Positions 61,727-64,000 of a stretch of 64,000 bases of DNA are shown here, one piece after another. How positions within the stretch are numbered: the stretch's first letter is position 1; each line of letters opens with the position of its first letter. This DNA is from Nonomuraea gerenzanensis. GTDB taxonomy: Bacteria > Actinomycetota > Actinomycetes > Streptosporangiales > Streptosporangiaceae. The DNA is taken from assembly GCF_020215645.1 (NCBI RefSeq), contig NZ_CP084058.1, positions 5,890,001-5,954,000 on the forward strand, written 5' to 3'. The position numbers and the translations under genes were made by a program. Under the pieces are notes generated by a model. That model saw only the letters and a list, made by a program, of their open reading frames with translations, was not told the origin of the DNA and made no database searches.

Positions 61727-63106
61727 TCAGCCCGTCGCTGACTCGGCGTGGCGCAGGGCGCGCAGGCCGGGCAGGGTGAGGGCGCCCCGGCGGGCGCCGG
61801 TGGCCGGGTCCAGGCGCAGGACCTGCTCGCCCGCGCCCGCCAAAACCTCGCCGTTCAGGTACGCCAGCCCGCGCGCCTGGCCGGGCAGCCACCACCTGGC
61901 CTGCGGGACGAGCGTGCGGCCGTCGCAGACCAGCAGCCGCCCGCCCTCCGCCAGGTACAGCCGCCCGCCACCCGCCACCGCGAACGCCTCCCCCGCCGCC
62001 GCTCCCTGCCCCGCCACCCCGCGCCCCGAGGCTTCGTGGCCCGTCGTCTCCTGCCCTGGCGCCTGGTGACCTGCCGCCGCGTGCTCCGGCGTCCCACCGT
62101 CCGCCGCCCCCTGCTCCGGCGGCCCGGTGGCGCCGTCCCCGCCGGCCCGGCCCAGCAGGGCCGAGCGGGTGATCGTCAGGTCCTGGGTCGAGGCCAGCGT
62201 CACCCGCCCGCTGGAGGCGTCGAACACGTACAGTCCCGCCTCCCCCAGCGCCAGCGTGTGCGCCGCCGCAGGCCCCAGCCCGAACGGGGCGGGCAGATCC
62301 AGGCAGAACGCCCAGCGCTGATCGAGGTGCAGGACGTGGACGAAGGCGTGCACCCCCGGGCTGAGGTCCCGGTCGGCGACCAGGTCGCGGGTGTGCAGGT
62401 GGCTGTCCTGGTGGGTGTAGAGCGTGTAGAGGACGTTCTGGGCGGGGTCGAGGACGGCCTGGCGGCCCTGGCCGCGCATCTCCTCCTCCTGCCCGGCGGG
62501 CACCGGCCGCTTGTCGCGCGTCTGCAACGGGCCCATGCGCTCGCGCGTCAAGTCGTAGGCGCGGACGCGGTAGCCGTCGGGGGCGGCCGGGGGCAGGCGG
62601 TCCAGGACGTACATGGCGGTGCCGTCCGGGGAGAACGCCTCGGGCTCGATGTTGCCGTCGAGGTGCAGTGTGCGCGGGCGGTCCGCGCCGATGAGGGTCA
62701 GGGTGGTGCGGGTACGCGGTCCCGGGGGCGGGCCGAGGGCGACGAGGGCGGCGGAGACGGCCTTGATCTGCTCGCCGGGGGCGGTGACGTCGGCGATGAG
62801 GCGGCCGTTGCCGGCGTCGTAGGTGCGCAGGCGGCCGTCGGTGAGCTGGTACAGGCGGGACCAGCGCGCCTCGGCGACCGCGCCCGGGTAGGTGGCGCGT
62901 ACGGCGCCGGTGGCCAGGTCGGCGACGGCCAGCCCGGCGGCGGTGTCGGCGAACAGCCGCCCGGGGCGTGGTGGCGGCGGGCTGGTGGCGCGGCGGCGTG
63001 CGGCGTGGTCGGCGGGAGGGGCGCTGGAGCAGCCCGGCAGGAGCGCGGCTGCGCCGGCCAGCGCGCCGCCGAGGGCCAGCGCCCGGCGTCTGGTGAAGGA
63101 AGCCAT
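61727..63106 (-). CDS. Exported beta-propeller lipoprotein
   Basis: The 459-residue product begins with an Arg-rich Tat-like signal (TRRRALALGGALAGAAALLP) and lipobox LPGC. The mature part has repeated blade-like strands (GRLFADTAAGLAVADLATGA; GTAMYVLDRLPPAAPDGYRV; GRLYLAEGGRLLVCDGRTLV), suggesting a seven- or eight-blade propeller. A Gly/Ala/His-rich loop lies at about residues 330-375. No enzyme site is visible. It converges on the ADP-ribosylglycohydrolase gene, with 26 bases between. Confidence 0.8.
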   Translation of the reverse strand: MASFTRRRALALGGALAGAAALLPGCSSAPPADHAARRRATSPPPPRPGRLFADTAAGLAVADLATGAVRATYPGAVAEARWSRLYQLTDGRLRTYDAGNGRLIADVTAPGEQIKAVSAALVALGPPPGPRTRTTLTLIGADRPRTLHLDGNIEPEAFSPDGTAMYVLDRLPPAAPDGYRVRAYDLTRERMGPLQTRDKRPVPAGQEEEMRGQGRQAVLDPAQNVLYTLYTHQDSHLHTRDLVADRDLSPGVHAFVHVLHLDQRWAFCLDLPAPFGLGPAAAHTLALGEAGLYVFDASSGRVTLASTQDLTITRSALLGRAGGDGATGPPEQGAADGGTPEHAAAGHQAPGQETTGHEASGRGVAGQGAAAGEAFAVAGGGRLYLAEGGRLLVCDGRTLVPQARWWLPGQARGLAYLNGEVLAGAGEQVLRLDPATGARRGALTLPGLRALRHAESATG

Positions 63107-63226
63107 GCTCTGCCTACACCCGTGGAGCCGCGCGGGTTCCGGCGACGGGCCGCCCGGCTAGGCGGGCGCGTTTCGGCGACGGGCCGCCAGGAACCGCGCG
63201 GATGTCAGCGCCGGGAGCCGGCCCGT

Positions 63227-63670
63227 TCAGGCGGGCGGCAGGAGGCGGGCCAGGCGGCGCAGGCAGTGGCGGGCGAACGCGGCGGCGATCGGCCGGACCA
63301 GCGGCCACGCCGCCCGCCCCACCACCCCGAACGGCAGCTCCAGCTCCTCCGCCCACACCACGCGGCTGCCACCCGGGTGCGGGCGCACGCGGAAGGCGCC
63401 CCGGCCGCGCACGACCCGCCCGGTGTGCGTGACGCGCACCAGCGTCGGCGGCTCCCAGTGGGTGATGGTCATCGTGTCCAGGAAGCCGAACGGCCGCATC
63501 CCGGTGTAGGCCTCCAGCCCGTCCTCGCCCACCCGCCTGGCCGTGGTCATGAACATCCACTCCTGGTGCCGGGACCAGTCGGTCATCAGCGCGAACACCT
63601 GCTCCGGCGGCGCGGGCACGTGGACGGCGGCGGCCGTGTACACGGGTCTCACCACGAGAACTCCCCTCAT
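63227..63670 (-). CDS. SRPBCC/polyketide-cyclase-like protein
   Basis: The product of about 147 residues has VHVPAPPEQVFALMTDWSRH, EAYTGMRPFGFLDTMTITHW, and a C-terminal helix, typical of single-domain SRPBCC proteins that bind hydrophobic ligands. Three starts are possible (TTG 63673, ATG 63670, GTG 63649); GGGGAG lies upstream of the last. Function unknown. It is followed downstream by the beta-propeller gene on the same strand. Confidence 0.82.
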   Translation of the reverse strand: MRGVLVVRPVYTAAAVHVPAPPEQVFALMTDWSRHQEWMFMTTARRVGEDGLEAYTGMRPFGFLDTMTITHWEPPTLVRVTHTGRVVRGRGAFRVRPHPGGSRVVWAEELELPFGVVGRAAWPLVRPIAAAFARHCLRRLARLLPPA

Positions 63671-63778
63671 CAAGGCCCCTCAGGGACCTCACCGCACGGC
63701 GAAGGCCGAACTCCCTCATGCAGTACCTGCTCATGACCGGGCCCGGCGAATCCGGCGCCGCCGAGGAGATCGCCGGGG

Positions 63779-64000
63779 CTACAGCCGGCGCAGCACCTCC
63801 ATGGCCTCCCGCTCGATCCGCGAAAGATCGCGCAAGACGGCGCCGGCCTGCTCCAGAGGTGCCGCGTCGCCGCTCTCCCCCGCCTTGGCGATCAGCGTGG
63901 ACACGTCCGTCCACAGGGCGGCGGCCTCGGCGTACAGCCGGTGACCGGTACGCAGCCCCGGGTCGTCGACGAGCCGGCCGCTCTCGTCCAGGAAGTCGCG
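63779..64000 (-). CDS. C-terminal end of a BtrH/DUF4872-like protein (runs off the right edge)
   Basis: The last 73 codons read RDFLDESGRLVDDPGLRTGH, RLYAEAAALWTDVSTLIAKA and LRDLSRIEREAMEVLRRL, then TAG. This helical tail resembles the end of BtrH-N/DUF4872 proteins, named for an acyltransferase in butirosin synthesis. The catalytic part lies outside the window, so the call rests on the tail only. Confidence 0.55.
   Translation of the reverse strand, partial: RDFLDESGRLVDDPGLRTGHRLYAEAAALWTDVSTLIAKAGESGDAAPLEQAGAVLRDLSRIEREAMEVLRRL

Overview
The window is very GC-rich double-stranded DNA with the gene style of a filamentous actinomycete: TTG and GTG starts, many leaderless promoters, twin-arginine and lipoprotein exports, MmyB-like, TipA-like, AraC and XRE regulators, an L,D-transpeptidase, cytochrome bd oxidase, a Rox-type rifampicin monooxygenase and HypX. 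The combination suits Streptosporangiales or a relative, but that placement is an inference. I saw no rRNA, tRNA or CRISPR array. No origin was recognised.

Layout. 0-4 kb: end of cydA and all of cydB, a membrane protein of unknown function, and a DUF4037 protein, closed by a clear terminator. 4-10.5 kb: a stress and drug-sensing group made of an SRPBCC/ArsR pair, a tipA-like MerR gene, a MerR-GyrI gene, a UvrA-like ABC protein and a small XRE regulator. About 1 kb inside this group (6.9-7.9 kb) has no believable gene. 10.8-19 kb: a hydrolase, a right-handed-repeat membrane protein, a radical SAM protein, an SMR pump with overlapping TetR and DUF952 genes, small proteins, and a cytochrome P450 followed by a strong terminator. 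20-24.4 kb: hypX (CO-producing hydrogenase maturation factor, with no hydrogenase gene in view), an HTH-MurA fusion with a palindromic operator just before it, and a tyrosine recombinase. 24.6-30.1 kb: an MFS pump, hydrolase, secreted M23 protein, P-loop kinase and an MmyB-like regulator.

30,534-39,149 is the most striking part: an 8.6 kb Tn3-family element with near-identical 40 bp terminal inverted repeats and a perfect 5 bp target duplication (CTCAG). It sits exactly on the stop codon of a rox (rifampicin monooxygenase) gene. Inside are two different broken Tn3 transposases, a broken serine resolvase whose stop overlaps the start of a frameshifted abortive-infection (Abi-C) gene, a complete IS5-type insertion sequence, tandem AraC regulators (one frameshifted) and small coiled-coil genes. 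The element looks non-autonomous and decaying.

39-64 kb: rox, a methyltransferase with a histidine-rich repeat insert and a divergent XRE-cupin regulator, a PQQ-type sugar dehydrogenase that has lost its catalytic middle, a zinc alcohol dehydrogenase, a stretch of decayed regulators, two membrane proteins, a coupled L,D-transpeptidase/GNAT pair, recD2, secreted and lipoprotein genes, a possible copper-amine-oxidase-like protein, a beta-lactamase-family hydrolase, divergent AraC/reductase and LysR/amidotransferase pairs, an ADP-ribosylglycohydrolase with an overlapping 26-codon leader, a beta-propeller lipoprotein, an SRPBCC protein and the end of a BtrH-like gene.

A feature that crosses gene boundaries is strand composition. 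The + strand is G-rich over about 2.9-10.2 and 18.8-24.4 kb and C-rich over about 13.9-18.75 kb, whichever way the genes point; one switch lies inside the P450 gene. All family names come from reading motifs by eye; no database search was possible.
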